Part shown: positions 26,809-36,141 of the stretch, in pieces
Layout of the letters: each line of letters begins with the position of its first letter
Numbering within the stretch: the stretch's first letter is position 1
Origin: Armatimonadota bacterium
GTDB taxonomy: Bacteria; Sysuimicrobiota; Sysuimicrobiia; Sysuimicrobiales; Sysuimicrobiaceae
Reading direction: 5' to 3'
DNA: 64,000 bases
Assembly (NCBI GenBank): GCA_031460175.1
Contig: JAVKGW010000001.1
Span: 19,021 to 83,020 of the forward strand
Program-made: the position numbers and the translations under genes
Notes under the pieces: generated by a model
Database searches by the model: none
Told to the model about the DNA's origin: nothing
Seen by the model: the letters and a program-made list of their open reading frames with translations, nothing else

Positions 26809-28209
26809 GTGGACCGCGCCTTCGCGTACGCCCGCCAGCATCGCGAACGGTACCTGGAGGAGCTTGGGGAGTGGTTGCGGATCCCCAGCGTCAGCGCCCT
26901 TCCGGAGCACGACGCGGATTGCGAGCGGGCCGCCCAGTGGCTTGGTGAGCGGTTGCGAAGGGTGGGGATGCGGGTGGAGGTGATCCCCTCTGCCCGGCAC
27001 CACCCCCTCGTGTACGCGGAGTGGCTGGGCGTTCCGGACGCCCCCACCGTGCTCGTATACGGTCACTACGACGTGCAGCCCCCGGATCCCCTGGACCTTT
27101 GGGACTCCCCCCCTTTTGAGCCCACGGTGCGGGGAGACCGGCTCTACGCCCGGGGCGCCTCGGACGACAAAGGGCAGGTCTTCGCGGTGGTGGCCGCCCT
27201 GGAGGCCCTGCTCGCCACGGACGGCCTCCCCGTGAACGTGAAGCTGCTGGTGGAGGGAGAAGAGGAGAGCAGCGGTGCAGAGGTCTCCGCATACGTGCCC
27301 CGACACCGCCGAACGCTCGCCGCGGATTGCGCCCTTGTGATGGACTCCGGGTTCTTCGACCGGGGGATCCCCGCCATCACCGTGGGGCTGCGGGGGATCC
27401 TGTACGAGGAGGTGACCTGGCAGGGGCCACAGACGGATCTCCACTCCGGCCTCTACGGCGGCGCCGCCCCCAACCCCTTCCATGAGGCCGCGCGGCTGCT
27501 GGGAGGTCTTTGGGATCGCCGGGGGCGCGTGCGCATCCCGGGCTTCTACCGCCGGGTGCGACCGCCGAGCGACGAGGAGCGCCGCGCCTGGCAGGGGCTT
27601 CCCCTGGACGAGGCGGAGTTTTCGCACCGGATCGGCGCCCGGGGCCTGGTGGGCGAGGAAGGGTTCTCGGTGCTGGAGCGGCTTTGGGTGAGGCCCACCT
27701 TCGAGATCCACGGGCTGGGCGGAGGGTTCACCGGGCCCGGAGCGAAGACCGTGCTCCCCGCCCGGTGCACCGCGAAGGTGAGCATGCGTCTGGTGCCCGA
27801 CCAGGATCCCGAGCGGATCCACCGGGCTTTCGAGCGGTACATCCTGCGCAAGACCCATCCCGCTTACCGGGTCGAGATCCGGAAGCTGTACGCGGGGAGG
27901 CCCTGGGCCATCTCCCCGCACCAGCCCGCGGTGCAGGCCGCGGCCCGGGCGTGGCGGGAGGCATACGGGGCGGAGGTGCGGTTCATCCGCCAGGGCGGGT
28001 CCGTGCCCGTGGTGGAGTTGCTGGCCCGTACCTTGAAATTGCCCGTGGTGGTCACCGGCTTCGGACTCCCCGACGACAACCTCCACGCGCCCAACGAGAA
28101 GGTGGAACTCCCCCTCCTGTGGGGTGGGGTGGAGGCGGTGATCCGGTTCCTCCACCACGCCCGGGAGGCCCTCCGGACTTCTCAGGCGGAGCCCCTGACG
28201 CCCCTGTGA
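26809..28209 (+). CDS. M20 family dipeptidase/deacylase (CNDP-like)
   Basis: Two-zinc exopeptidase of 466 residues. Metal ligands are seen in VYGHYDVQPP (His), RGASDDKGQ (Asp), EGEEESSG (Glu pair with the catalytic base), MDSGFF (Asp) and PDDNLHAPNE (His near the C-terminus). A lid/dimerisation domain is inserted at about 185-350 with the conserved LHSGLYGGAAPNP. The fold matches carnosinase-like dipeptidases and related deacylases. The start is GTG 26809, divergent from the membrane protein gene. It lies 21 bases before nadE. Confidence 0.92.
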   Translation: MDRAFAYARQHRERYLEELGEWLRIPSVSALPEHDADCERAAQWLGERLRRVGMRVEVIPSARHHPLVYAEWLGVPDAPTVLVYGHYDVQPPDPLDLWDSPPFEPTVRGDRLYARGASDDKGQVFAVVAALEALLATDGLPVNVKLLVEGEEESSGAEVSAYVPRHRRTLAADCALVMDSGFFDRGIPAITVGLRGILYEEVTWQGPQTDLHSGLYGGAAPNPFHEAARLLGGLWDRRGRVRIPGFYRRVRPPSDEERRAWQGLPLDEAEFSHRIGARGLVGEEGFSVLERLWVRPTFEIHGLGGGFTGPGAKTVLPARCTAKVSMRLVPDQDPERIHRAFERYILRKTHPAYRVEIRKLYAGRPWAISPHQPAVQAAARAWREAYGAEVRFIRQGGSVPVVELLARTLKLPVVVTGFGLPDDNLHAPNEKVELPLLWGGVEAVIRFLHHAREALRTSQAEPLTPL

Positions 28210-28230
28210 GAGGTACCGTATCCTAGAGGC

Positions 28231-29997
28231 GTGCGAACCCTGCGGGTCGCCCTCGCGCAGATGAACCCCGTGGTGGGGGATCTAGAGGGCAACGTCCGCC
28301 GCATGGTGGAGCGGTTGCGGCAGGCTCGGGAGCTCGGCGCGGACGTGGTGCTCTTCCCGGAGCTCGCGGTCACCGGTTACCCTCCGGAGGATCTCGTGCT
28401 CAAGCCCGACTTCGTGGAGGGAAACCTGCGGGCGGTGGAGGAGGTTGCCGCCCACGCCACGGACCTGGTGGCGGTGGTGGGATTCGTGGACCGCGCCACC
28501 TACCTGTACAACGCGGCGGCGGTGTGCGCGGGCGGCCGGATCGCGGGGGTGTACCACAAGCGGCTGCTCCCCAATTACGGAGTCTTCGACGAGAAGCGCT
28601 ACTTCGCGCCCGGGGAATCCGTCCCCATCTTCCGGCTGGGGGACCTCCCTGTGGCGGTGAACATCTGCGAGGACATCTGGTTTCCGGACGGACCCCTCGC
28701 GGTGCAGGCCCGGGCCGGAGCCCTGGTCGCCTTCAACATCAACGGCTCCCCCTACCACCGGGGGAAGTGGCGGGAGCGGGAGGAGATGCTCCGCACCCGG
28801 GCCCGGGATCACGGGGTGGTGCTGTGCTACGTGAACGTGGTGGGCGGACAGGACGAACTGGTCTTCGACGGCGGCAGCGTGGTGGTGGATCAGGAGGGCC
28901 GGGTGCTGGCCCGGGGCCCACAGTTCGAGGAGGCTCTGGTGGTGTGCGACGTAGACGTGGCGCGGGCCCGCCGCCTCCGGGCCCGCCGCACGGGGGTGGA
29001 GGAGAGCGACCGGTTTCCGCTGCAGGCCCCGCCCGTCTCCGTGGTGGAGGTGGAGCGGGTACAGGACCGTCCCCGCCCCCCCGTGGAACCCTTCCTGGCG
29101 GAGCCCCTGCCGGACCTGGAGGAGGTGTACCGGGCCCTGGTGTTGGGGACCCGGGACTACGTGCGGAAGAACGGGTTCCAGCAGGTGGTGGTGGGGCTTT
29201 CGGGCGGGATCGACTCCTCCCTCGTGGCCGTTATCGCCGCGGACGCCCTGGGCCCGGAGAACGTCTGGGGCGTGTCCATGCCCTCCCCGTACACCTCCGG
29301 GGAGAGCATGCGGTACGCGGAGGAGCTGGCCCGCAACCTGGGGATCCGCCTCGTGGTGCTCCCCATCGGGGACATCTTCCGGGGCTACCTGGAGGCCCTC
29401 GCGGGGCCTTTCGCGGGAACCCAGCCCAACGAGGCGGAGGAGAACATCCAGGCCCGCATTCGCGGTAACCTCCTCATGGCCCTCACCAACAAGTTCGGGG
29501 GCATCGTGCTCACCACGGGCAACAAGAGCGAACTCAGCGTGGGCTACGCCACCCTGTACGGGGACATGGCGGGCGGGTTCGCGGTGCTGAAGGACGTGCC
29601 GAAGACGCTGGTGTACGCCCTGGCCCGCCACCGCAACGCCAAGCACCCCGTCATCCCGGAGGGGGTGTTCCTGCGCCCGCCCACCGCGGAGCTGCGGCCG
29701 GGACAGACGGACCAGGAGAAGCTCCCGCCCTACGAGGTACTCGATCCCATCCTGGAGCTCTACGTGGAGCAGGACACGCCCCCGGAGGACATCGTACGGG
29801 CGGGATTCGATCCGGAGACCGTGGCGAAGGTGGTTCGGATGGTGGACCGCAGTGAGTACAAGCGCCGCCAAGCGCCGCCCGGCGTGAAGATCACGCCCAA
29901 GGCCTTCGGGCGGGATCGCCGGCTTCCCATCACCTCCTGGTACCGGCCGTGGAGCCCGTTGGAGGCCGCGGCCGGTTCGGCCCGGAACGCCCGTTGA
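28231..29997 (+). CDS. nadE: Glutamine-dependent NAD synthetase
   Basis: Amidates nicotinate adenine dinucleotide to NAD using ammonia channelled from glutamine. The 588-residue protein has an N-terminal nitrilase-type amidase (about 1-265) with Glu44 in FPELAVTGYPPED, a Lys in VYHKRLLPNYGVFDE and the nucleophile Cys in VNICEDIW, then the synthetase domain with P-loop VGLSGGIDSSLVA near 315 and STGNKSEL-type TTGNKSELSVGYATLYGD. The GTG start fits the family. Together with nadA-nadC at 53050-54896 it covers much of de novo NAD synthesis. Confidence 0.97.
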   Translation: MRTLRVALAQMNPVVGDLEGNVRRMVERLRQARELGADVVLFPELAVTGYPPEDLVLKPDFVEGNLRAVEEVAAHATDLVAVVGFVDRATYLYNAAAVCAGGRIAGVYHKRLLPNYGVFDEKRYFAPGESVPIFRLGDLPVAVNICEDIWFPDGPLAVQARAGALVAFNINGSPYHRGKWREREEMLRTRARDHGVVLCYVNVVGGQDELVFDGGSVVVDQEGRVLARGPQFEEALVVCDVDVARARRLRARRTGVEESDRFPLQAPPVSVVEVERVQDRPRPPVEPFLAEPLPDLEEVYRALVLGTRDYVRKNGFQQVVVGLSGGIDSSLVAVIAADALGPENVWGVSMPSPYTSGESMRYAEELARNLGIRLVVLPIGDIFRGYLEALAGPFAGTQPNEAEENIQARIRGNLLMALTNKFGGIVLTTGNKSELSVGYATLYGDMAGGFAVLKDVPKTLVYALARHRNAKHPVIPEGVFLRPPTAELRPGQTDQEKLPPYEVLDPILELYVEQDTPPEDIVRAGFDPETVAKVVRMVDRSEYKRRQAPPGVKITPKAFGRDRRLPITSWYRPWSPLEAAAGSARNAR

Positions 29998-30055
29998 GGC
30001 GGACGGCCACCATGGCATCACGCACACGGCGCCCGCGACGCCGGGAGCTCCGGAG

Positions 30056-30508
30056 ATGAGCCTTTGGTGGATCTCGGCCCTAAGCCTGGTTCCGTGGGTG
30101 GAGCTGCGCGGCTCCATCCCCATGGCCCTCGCCCAGGGACATCCGCCGTTCAAGACCTTCCTTTTCTGCACCCTCGCGAATCTCCTGGCCATCGTCCCCG
30201 GATGGCTCGCCTTGGACCTCTGCTACCACCGGTTTTTCTCCCGGTTCGGATGGGTCCAGCGGCAGGTGGACCGGGTCCGTCAAAAGGGAACCCCTTACGT
30301 GCACCGGTACGAGCTCCTGGGCCTCGCCCTGTTCGTGGCCGTGCCCCTTCCCGGCACGGGCGCCTACGCGGGAACCCTCCTCGCCTGGCTTCTGGGGCTT
30401 CCCCGGGGCAAGGCCTGGGCGGCCATCGCGATCGGGGTAGCCACCGCGGGTCTTGCGGTGACCGCGGTTTCCAGCGGGGCGGTGGAGGGCCTGCGGCTCC
30501 TCCGGTAG
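30056..30508 (+). CDS. COG2426-type small multidrug export membrane protein
   Basis: 150-residue integral membrane protein with four hydrophobic segments. It begins with the family signature around VPWVELRGSIPMALAQG and has FVAVPLPGTGAYAGTLLAWLLGL near 95-118, both typical of the group often named small multi-drug export protein. The transport function of that group is not well established. ATG 30056 has CGGAG upstream. It follows nadE by 58 bases, and the speD promoter lies immediately after it. Confidence 0.85.
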   Translation: MSLWWISALSLVPWVELRGSIPMALAQGHPPFKTFLFCTLANLLAIVPGWLALDLCYHRFFSRFGWVQRQVDRVRQKGTPYVHRYELLGLALFVAVPLPGTGAYAGTLLAWLLGLPRGKAWAAIAIGVATAGLAVTAVSSGAVEGLRLLR

Positions 30509-30511
30509 GGC

Positions 30512-30540
30512 TTGACCCCCCTCCCCCCATCCCGTAGCAT
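30512..30540 (+). promoter_or_regulatory. Promoter of speD
   Basis: TTGACC (30512-30517), 17-base spacer, TAGCAT (30535-30540). The predicted start is near 30547, giving an unusually long leader of about 155 bases before the speD GTG. Confidence 0.6.
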
Positions 30541-30553
30541 GTTCGCGGTGAGG

Positions 30554-30618
30554 GCACCCCGCGGCGCGCTGCGGGGTGCTCCGGCCGTGGATTCCCCTGG
30601 GTGCGTGGGCACCCGGGG
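30554..30618 (+). other. Structured 5' leader of speD with two hairpins, possible attenuator
   Basis: Hairpin 1 is a perfect 9-bp stem (30554-30562 with 30571-30579, loop of 8). Hairpin 2 (30594-30618) pairs CCCC-GGGTGC with GCACCC-GGGG around a GTGG loop with one bulged T, and is followed by TTCTGTGTGTTTT, a U-rich tail like an intrinsic terminator. About 80 bases remain to the GTG. Known SAM riboswitch cores were looked for and not recognised. This could be a terminator-based regulator of polyamine synthesis or a plain structured leader. Confidence 0.5.
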
Positions 30619-30700
30619 TTCTGTGTGTTTTGGAGCCGCAAAGGCCCAGGTTAGGGGGTTGAGACCGAGACGGACCCGCAACCGGTGAAGGAGGGAACCC

Positions 30701-31213
30701 GTGGGCAGGGGAGGAACGCCCGTGGTGGACACCGTGGGACACCACTACATTGTGGAGGCCTCCGGCTGTGATCCCGAGGTCATCAGCCGGGTGGATCGGG
30801 TAGAACAGATCCTCACCCGGGCGGCCCAGGTGGCCCGGGTACAGATCTGGGCCATCTCCTTCCACCGGTTCACGCCCACGGGGGTCAGCGGGGTCGTGGT
30901 CATCTCGGAGTCCCATCTCTCCGTCCACACCTGGCCGGAGGTGGGATACGTGGCCCTGGACATCTTCACCTGCGGGGATACCGCCCAGCCCGAGGAGGCG
31001 GTGAAGTACGCCCTCCGGGAGTTCGGGGCGAAGAACGTGCACATCACGGAGGTCACCCGCGGACTGGACGAGGGGGACCACGTGTATTTCCACAGCATCG
31101 TCACCTGGGAGGAGGAACTGCCACCCCCGGGCAACGGCTCCCCCGGAGAGAAAGCCCGGGCCCGGAAGCGCAGGAAAGGCGCCCGTCCCGCGAACGCCCC
31201 GGCTTCCCCGTAG
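30701..31213 (+). CDS. speD: S-adenosylmethionine decarboxylase proenzyme
   Basis: Makes decarboxylated SAM, the aminopropyl donor for spermidine. The 170-residue proenzyme of the short prokaryotic class self-cleaves at Glu70-Ser71 in ISESHLSVHTWPE; the Ser becomes the pyruvoyl cofactor. DIFTCGDTAQP near 95 supplies the proton-donor Cys. The last 35 residues are basic and low in complexity (ARARKRRKGARP), an extension absent from most homologues. GTG 30701 has AAGGAGGG 6 bases upstream. No speE is adjacent. The long structured leader suggests regulation. Confidence 0.95.
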   Translation: MGRGGTPVVDTVGHHYIVEASGCDPEVISRVDRVEQILTRAAQVARVQIWAISFHRFTPTGVSGVVVISESHLSVHTWPEVGYVALDIFTCGDTAQPEEAVKYALREFGAKNVHITEVTRGLDEGDHVYFHSIVTWEEELPPPGNGSPGEKARARKRRKGARPANAPASP

Positions 31214-31221
31214 GGCGGCCC

Positions 31222-32115
31222 ATGCTCCTCCAGGTGGTCCTCCCCGTGGCCCTGCTCACGGGCCTCGGCGCCTGGCTTGGGCGGCGCCGGCCCGTGGACG
31301 TCCGATCCCTCTCCGCGGTCTCCATGTACCTCTTCAGCCCGGCCCTCGTCTTCGACTCCCTGCTGCGGTCCAGCTCCCTGGCGAGCCATGCCCTCCCCCT
31401 CTTTGTGACCGTGGTCCTCCACCTCCTCACCCTCCTCCTCGTGGGAGCTACCGCGGCCCGGCTCCTGCGGCTGGAAAGGGTGCAGAAGAGCGCGTTCCTC
31501 CTTCCCGTGGTGATGTACAACGCGGGCAACTACGGTCTCCCTCTGAACCTCCTGACCTTCGGGGAAGAAGGACTGCGTCTCGCCCTCGTGGTGTTCGTCA
31601 CCACGGGCACCGTGGGGACGTTCCTGGGAGGTCTCGTGGCCGCCTGGGGGGCGAACGGGGAGATGCGCCGCGCCATCCGAAGCGTGCTGGAGCTCCCCGT
31701 GGTGTACGCGGCCACGGGAGCCCTCCTGGCCCTGCTCTTCCGATGGACCCCCCCGGAGCCCATCCAGCGCGCCGTCCGGGTGCTCGCCTCCGGCGCCATT
31801 CCCCTCCTCATCGTCACCCTCGGCATCCAGCTCGCGCAGACCCGCGCCCTCCGGTGGTCCTGGCCGCTGGGGCTCGCCGTGTTCCTGCGCCTGGTGGCCT
31901 CACCCCTCCTTGCCACGGGCCTCGCGCACGCGATGGGCCTGGAAGGCCTTGCCCGCCGGGTGGCCATCCTCCAAGCGGCCATGCCCTCCGCGGTGAACGC
32001 GTTCCTGTACGCCTCGGAGTTCCGGTGCGACCCCGGATTCGTGGCGAGCGCGGTGGTGGTCTCCACCCTCGGGAGCTTCGCGACCCTCACCGCGCTCCTC
32101 GCCCTGTGGGCCTAG
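31222..32115 (+). CDS. AEC family transporter (auxin efflux carrier-like)
   Basis: 297-residue membrane protein with about ten TM segments in two inverted halves joined by a polar linker (WGANGEMRRAIRS near 145). The half-site motifs MYNAGNYGLPLNLLTFGEEG and LQAAMPSAVNAFLYASEF are typical of the AEC superfamily, which exports organic anions in bacteria. Substrate is unknown. It lies 8 bases after speD but has no obvious functional tie. It converges with the site-2 protease gene, with a gap of a single base. Confidence 0.88.
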   Translation: MLLQVVLPVALLTGLGAWLGRRRPVDVRSLSAVSMYLFSPALVFDSLLRSSSLASHALPLFVTVVLHLLTLLLVGATAARLLRLERVQKSAFLLPVVMYNAGNYGLPLNLLTFGEEGLRLALVVFVTTGTVGTFLGGLVAAWGANGEMRRAIRSVLELPVVYAATGALLALLFRWTPPEPIQRAVRVLASGAIPLLIVTLGIQLAQTRALRWSWPLGLAVFLRLVASPLLATGLAHAMGLEGLARRVAILQAAMPSAVNAFLYASEFRCDPGFVASAVVVSTLGSFATLTALLALWA

Positions 32116-32116
32116 G

Positions 32117-32722
32117 TCATCCCCCGCCCGCGGCCCAGCGGACAAGCCACAGGACCGGCGCCCGGATCACGGGATCGAGCCATCCCAGGAGGACGAGCCC
32201 GAGGAGCACCAGCGGGCCGTAGGGCTGGAGGCGCAGATAGAGGGCTTCCCCTCCGCCGCGAAGGAACGCCCACAGGATGCGGGAGCCGTCTAGGGGTGGC
32301 ACGGGAAGGAGATTGAAGACCGCCAGCACCGCGTTCACGTAGAGCAGGCGAAGCCACAGCTCCCAGATCCACCCGGGCTCCGGGGAGAGGCCCACCCGGG
32401 AGAGCGATCCCAGGGTCACCAGCAGGGTCAGGTTGGCCACAGGACCGGCCGCGGCCACGAGCAGCATCCCCCGTCTGGGATCAGAAAAGTAGACCGGGTT
32501 TACGGGAACGGGCTTTGCCCACCCGAACCCGACCAGCAACAGGAGGAGGGTCCCCCAGGGGTCCAGGTGCGCGAGGGGATTCAGGGTGAGGCGGCCCAGG
32601 CGTTTGGGCGTGGGGTCCCCCAACCGCACGGCCACGGAGGCATGGGCATACTCGTGCGCGGTGGCCGCCACCAGAAGGGCCACCGCCGTGGCGAGCAGCT
32701 GCGGGAGCACGGCACCCTCCAT
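32117..32722 (-). CDS. Site-2 protease-like M50 membrane metallopeptidase
   Basis: 201-residue intramembrane zinc protease of the compact M50B group. The HEYAH motif at about 23-27 (HExxH) lies in TM1, and the second metal site [14 protein letters not shown] near 148 gives NxxPxxxLDG. Five or six TM helices are visible and PDZ and CBS domains are absent. The length is that of the minimal subfamily found widely in thermophiles. Targets are unknown; larger relatives cleave anti-sigma factors. Transcribed alone, divergent from the ABC transporter operon. Confidence 0.9.
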   Translation of the reverse strand: MEGAVLPQLLATAVALLVAATAHEYAHASVAVRLGDPTPKRLGRLTLNPLAHLDPWGTLLLLLVGFGWAKPVPVNPVYFSDPRRGMLLVAAAGPVANLTLLVTLGSLSRVGLSPEPGWIWELWLRLLYVNAVLAVFNLLPVPPLDGSRILWAFLRGGGEALYLRLQPYGPLVLLGLVLLGWLDPVIRAPVLWLVRWAAGGG

Positions 32723-32927
32723 CCCGTGCCTAGCAAACCACCTCCGGCCCTGCCGCGCAACCGGACCCAGAATTTCCAGCCGCGGGGATCCCCGGCCAGG
32801 GGGCCCAACCGAACCCGTGCAAACGGCGGATTGACGGAGGAGTAAGGGCCGTCCTTGGCTGGAACTGGCACGGCGGGCGCCTGGAGGTCGGTGTTTGCAG
32901 TTCTGACCGGATCCGGGAGGTGCGGGG

Positions 32928-34208
32928 ATGACTTGTCCTCGAGCGGGGCTCATGCTTTGGGGATTCGTCCTTGCGGTCCTGGTGGGAATCCCCTCCGCCC
33001 TGGGAGGCCCTGTGGAGCCCATCGTCCTGGGGGTCCCTACCGCCCTGGGACACTCCGACGGTGCGGATTCCCTGCGGGCGGTGCAGCTGGCCGTGGAGGA
33101 GATCAACGCCCGCGGGGGCGTGCGGGTAGCCGGCGTGCGACGTCCCCTCCAGGTGGTCTCCATCGACACCCGGGAGCACGAGCCCGGGATCCCCATCCAC
33201 GATGCCCTTGCGGCCCTGGAGAAGCTCATCACGGAACGACGACCCCACGCCATCGTGGTGGGCGCCTTCCGGTCCGAGGTGCTGCTGGCGGCCATGGACG
33301 TGATCGCCCGTTACCGGATCCCCTACATCGTCACCATCGCCATGACCCCTCTCTTTGAGCAGCGCATCGCGAGCGATCCAGGGAAGTACCGGTACCTGTT
33401 CCGCATGGGCCTGCAGAGCGAGTACTTCGCGGGCAACCTGGCCCGGGTGCTGGGATTCGTCAAGTCGCGGTATGGACTTTCCCGGGTCCACTTCGCCTAC
33501 CAGGACGTGCTGTGGGCCAAGGGGACCGTGAGCATCTTGGAGACCTGGGCCCGGCAATCGGGCTGGGCCGTGGTGGGCAGCGACGCGTATCCCACCGGCG
33601 CTACGGACTTCTCCGCCACCGTGGTCCGGGCACAGAGTGGCCGTGCGCAGATCATCGTGCCCGTGTTCGACATGCCTCAGGCCGGAATCCTGGTCAAGCA
33701 GGTGAAAACCACCCGACTCCCCGTCCTGATGGTGGGGTACGTGGTCCCCGTGGTCCCGGGAACTGCCTGGCAGACCTTTGAAGGGGCCGTGGACGGATTC
33801 GTGCAATTCCTGCACGAGCCGGGGGCCATTGCCGTGAAGGCCTTGCCGAAGTCCGTGCACTTCAACCGCGCGTACGGTCAGAAGTACGGGGAGGAAGCCC
33901 GCCTCCGCCTCGGTGGGCACGGCCCCGGGCCTTCGTACGACGCGGTGTACGTGGTGGCCCAAGCCATCGAGCGGGCCGGCACCCTGGATCCGGACCGGGT
34001 GGCGGAGGAGATCCGCAGGACGGATATGGAGGGGGTGATCGGGAGGATCCGGTTCAACGATCGCCACCAGGTGGTGTACGGGGGCTTACCTCACCAGACC
34101 GCCATCAGCCTGGCCTTCCAGTGGCGAGCTCCGGGTCGACGGGTGGTGGTGTGGCCGGAGATCGCCGCGGAGGACGAAATCCGCCTGCCGGCGGAATTGA
34201 AGCGATAG
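32928..34208 (+). CDS. Branched-chain-amino-acid-type ABC transporter substrate-binding protein
   Basis: Exported type I periplasmic-binding-fold protein of 426 residues with a signal peptide at about 1-27. It begins the mature part with PIVLGVPTALGHSDGADSLRAV and follows with AVEEINARGGV, the standard LivJ/Peripla_BP_6 opening, then RPHAIVVGAFRSE, VHFAYQDVLWAKG and GPSYDAVYVVAQAIE. Family members carry amino acids, amides, urea or aromatic acids. The following CoA ligase and thiolase suggest an organic acid here. GGGAGGTGCGGGG precedes the ATG. The 205 bases upstream contain no promoter I could support. Confidence 0.9.
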   Translation: MTCPRAGLMLWGFVLAVLVGIPSALGGPVEPIVLGVPTALGHSDGADSLRAVQLAVEEINARGGVRVAGVRRPLQVVSIDTREHEPGIPIHDALAALEKLITERRPHAIVVGAFRSEVLLAAMDVIARYRIPYIVTIAMTPLFEQRIASDPGKYRYLFRMGLQSEYFAGNLARVLGFVKSRYGLSRVHFAYQDVLWAKGTVSILETWARQSGWAVVGSDAYPTGATDFSATVVRAQSGRAQIIVPVFDMPQAGILVKQVKTTRLPVLMVGYVVPVVPGTAWQTFEGAVDGFVQFLHEPGAIAVKALPKSVHFNRAYGQKYGEEARLRLGGHGPGPSYDAVYVVAQAIERAGTLDPDRVAEEIRRTDMEGVIGRIRFNDRHQVVYGGLPHQTAISLAFQWRAPGRRVVVWPEIAAEDEIRLPAELKR

Positions 34209-34241
34209 GCACGCTCATCGCCCGGAGGTCGCGGGCCTTCT

Positions 34242-35121
34242 ATGTTCGAAGTTTTAAGTGTGTTGCTTTACGGCCTCGTCCAGTCCGCGGTGCTCCTGCT
34301 CATCGCGCTGGGCTTCAGCGTGACCTTTGGTATTTCCGGGATCCCCAACTTCGCCCACGGGGGGATCTACATCCTCTCGGGGTTTGCCTGCTGGTACCTC
34401 CTGCGCGTAGCGGGATGGCCCTACCCGGCGGCCGTGATCGCCACCGTGATCCTCGCGGCCGCCCTCGGGGCGCTGCTGTACTGGCTGGTGATCCGGCCGG
34501 TGCGGCGCCTGACCCTCGCGGAGGTGTTGGCGACCTTCGCGGTGGGCGTCGCGTTCCTCGAGCTCTTCCGGTGGATGGGTCTCGTCACATACGAGTTCAA
34601 CCTCCCCCCCCATCCTTCCCGGATCCCTGACCATCGGTGGAGTCACCATGGATCGCCACCGGTTGGTGATCGTGGGCGCCGCGGCGGGTCTGGGCGTGTC
34701 CCTCTGGTGGTTTGGCCGCGCCACCCGCACGGGGCTCGCACTGCGGGCCCTGGCCCAGGAGGAGTACACGGCCCTGGCCATGGGGGTGAAGGAGGACCGC
34801 ATGGCGGCCATCAGCGTGGCCCTCGGGAGCGCCCTGGCCGCGGTAGCCGCGGTGTTGGTGCTCCCGCTCGGCATCATCTCCATCAACCTGGGCTATGATG
34901 CCATCCTCATCGCCCTCGCCCTCACCGTCGTGGGAGGAACGGAACGGACCGCGGGCCTGATCGTAGCCGCCCTCCTCGTGGGGATGGGGACTGTGATCGC
35001 CAGCATGGTGCTGGGACCCCACTGGAGCGAGGTGATTTACCTCCTGGCCATCGTGGTGGTCCTGGCGGTGCGGCCCTCGGGGATCCTGGGGCGGTTCAAG
35101 GAGCTGGAAGAGCGCGTATGA
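34242..35121 (+). pseudogene. LivH-type ABC permease broken by a one-base frameshift at a C8 run
   Basis: The first frame (34242 to about 34611) encodes the N-terminal 120 residues of a LivH permease (GFSVTFGISGIPNFAHGGIYIL, RPVRRLTLAEVLATFAVG). The rest continues in the next frame from about 34612 to the stop at 35121 (LPGSLTIGGVTM, ALAMGVKEDRMAAISVALGS, AVRPSGILGRFKELE). Deleting one C from the eight at 34604-34611 restores a normal protein of about 292 residues. Since all partner subunits are intact, a homopolymer sequencing error or slippage is as likely as a true loss. The stop overlaps livM by ATGA. Confidence 0.88.
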
Positions 35122-36134
35122 GGCAATCGGGCTACCGTCGGGAACGACTGGATCGGGGCATCAAGGTGCGGGCCGACGACGTCTTCGTGCTGGTGTCCGG
35201 GCGGGAGATGCTGTACCTCGCGGGCCCGCGGCTGGCGGCGACGATCGCCCTCCTTGGGTTTCCCCTGCTGGCACCCTGGACGGGAGCGTACTGGCAGACG
35301 GTCTTCCTCATCGTGGTGGCCATGATGCTCCTGGCCATCAGCTGGGCGTTCCTGGAGCGGGTGGGGCTCGTCTCCCTGGGACAGAGTTTTTTCTTTGGCG
35401 TGGGGGGGTATCTCACCGCCATCGGCGCGGTCTACCTCCGGCTCCCTTCCTTTTTCGCCGTCCTCTTCGGCACCGTCGCAGGCGCTGTCGCCTGTGCGTT
35501 GCTGCTGGCACCCGTTCTCCGACTGCGGGGCGTGTACTTCAGCCTCGTGACCTTCGCCCTGCCCCTCCTCTTCGCCCGGATCATCGAGGCCACCAAGATC
35601 CTGGGGGGCACGGAGGGGTTCGCGGGAGTGCCCGGTCTGGGCGCTCTCCCCACCCGGCAATATCTGCTGGTCCTCGCCCTGCTGGGAACCGCCTTTGCCT
35701 TCCAGCGTCTCTTGGACAGCGACTACGGGCTCGTGCTCCGGGCCATCCGGGACAACGATGTGGGGGTGAGGGCCTCTGGAATCCCCGTGGACCGGTGGAA
35801 GTTCTGGGCCGTCCTGGTGGGGACGCTGCCCGCGGCCTTCGCGGGCAGCGTCCTGGCCACGCACTACCACGTGGTGGGGATGTCCGCCTTCTCCCTGGAG
35901 TACTCCGTCCTCCCCCTGACCGCTGCGGTCTTGGGTGGAAGTGAGATGGTCGCAGGGGCAGCGGTGGGAGCCGCGCTCATCGTCCCCCTTTCGGAAGTGC
36001 TGCGTGCCTTCGGCACCCTGCGGGTGGTGGCGTACTGTCTTGTGCTCGTGGCGGTCCTCGTGGGAGTCCCGGAGGGGGTGTTCGCCCTGGCGCGGAGGAG
36101 GTATCACCAGTTCGAACGATGGGTGCCCATCTGA
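35118..36134 (+). CDS. LivM-type ABC transporter permease
   Basis: Second permease of the branched-chain-type importer, 338 residues, about nine TM segments after a polar 40-residue N-terminus. Typical elements are GLVSLGQSFFFGVGGYLTAI, RGVYFSLVTFALPLLFARI, GTEGFAGVPGL, and the ATPase-coupling loop SDYGLVLRAIRDNDVGVRASGIPV near 205. The ATG overlaps the livH stop by ATGA, which implies translational coupling with a gene whose frame is interrupted in this assembly. It is intact. Confidence 0.92.
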   Translation: MRQSGYRRERLDRGIKVRADDVFVLVSGREMLYLAGPRLAATIALLGFPLLAPWTGAYWQTVFLIVVAMMLLAISWAFLERVGLVSLGQSFFFGVGGYLTAIGAVYLRLPSFFAVLFGTVAGAVACALLLAPVLRLRGVYFSLVTFALPLLFARIIEATKILGGTEGFAGVPGLGALPTRQYLLVLALLGTAFAFQRLLDSDYGLVLRAIRDNDVGVRASGIPVDRWKFWAVLVGTLPAAFAGSVLATHYHVVGMSAFSLEYSVLPLTAAVLGGSEMVAGAAVGAALIVPLSEVLRAFGTLRVVAYCLVLVAVLVGVPEGVFALARRRYHQFERWVPI

Positions 36135-36141
36135 AGCCTTC

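Noticed and set aside
30541..30700. SAM or other known riboswitch in the speD leader
   Set aside because: The conserved cores of SAM-I, SAM-II, TPP and preQ1 elements were looked for by eye and not found, so the region is listed only as a structured leader.
32785..32800. GGGGATCCCC palindrome upstream of the liv operon as operator
   Set aside because: GGATCC-containing strings are frequent throughout this sequence, including in coding DNA, so there is no support for a specific site.
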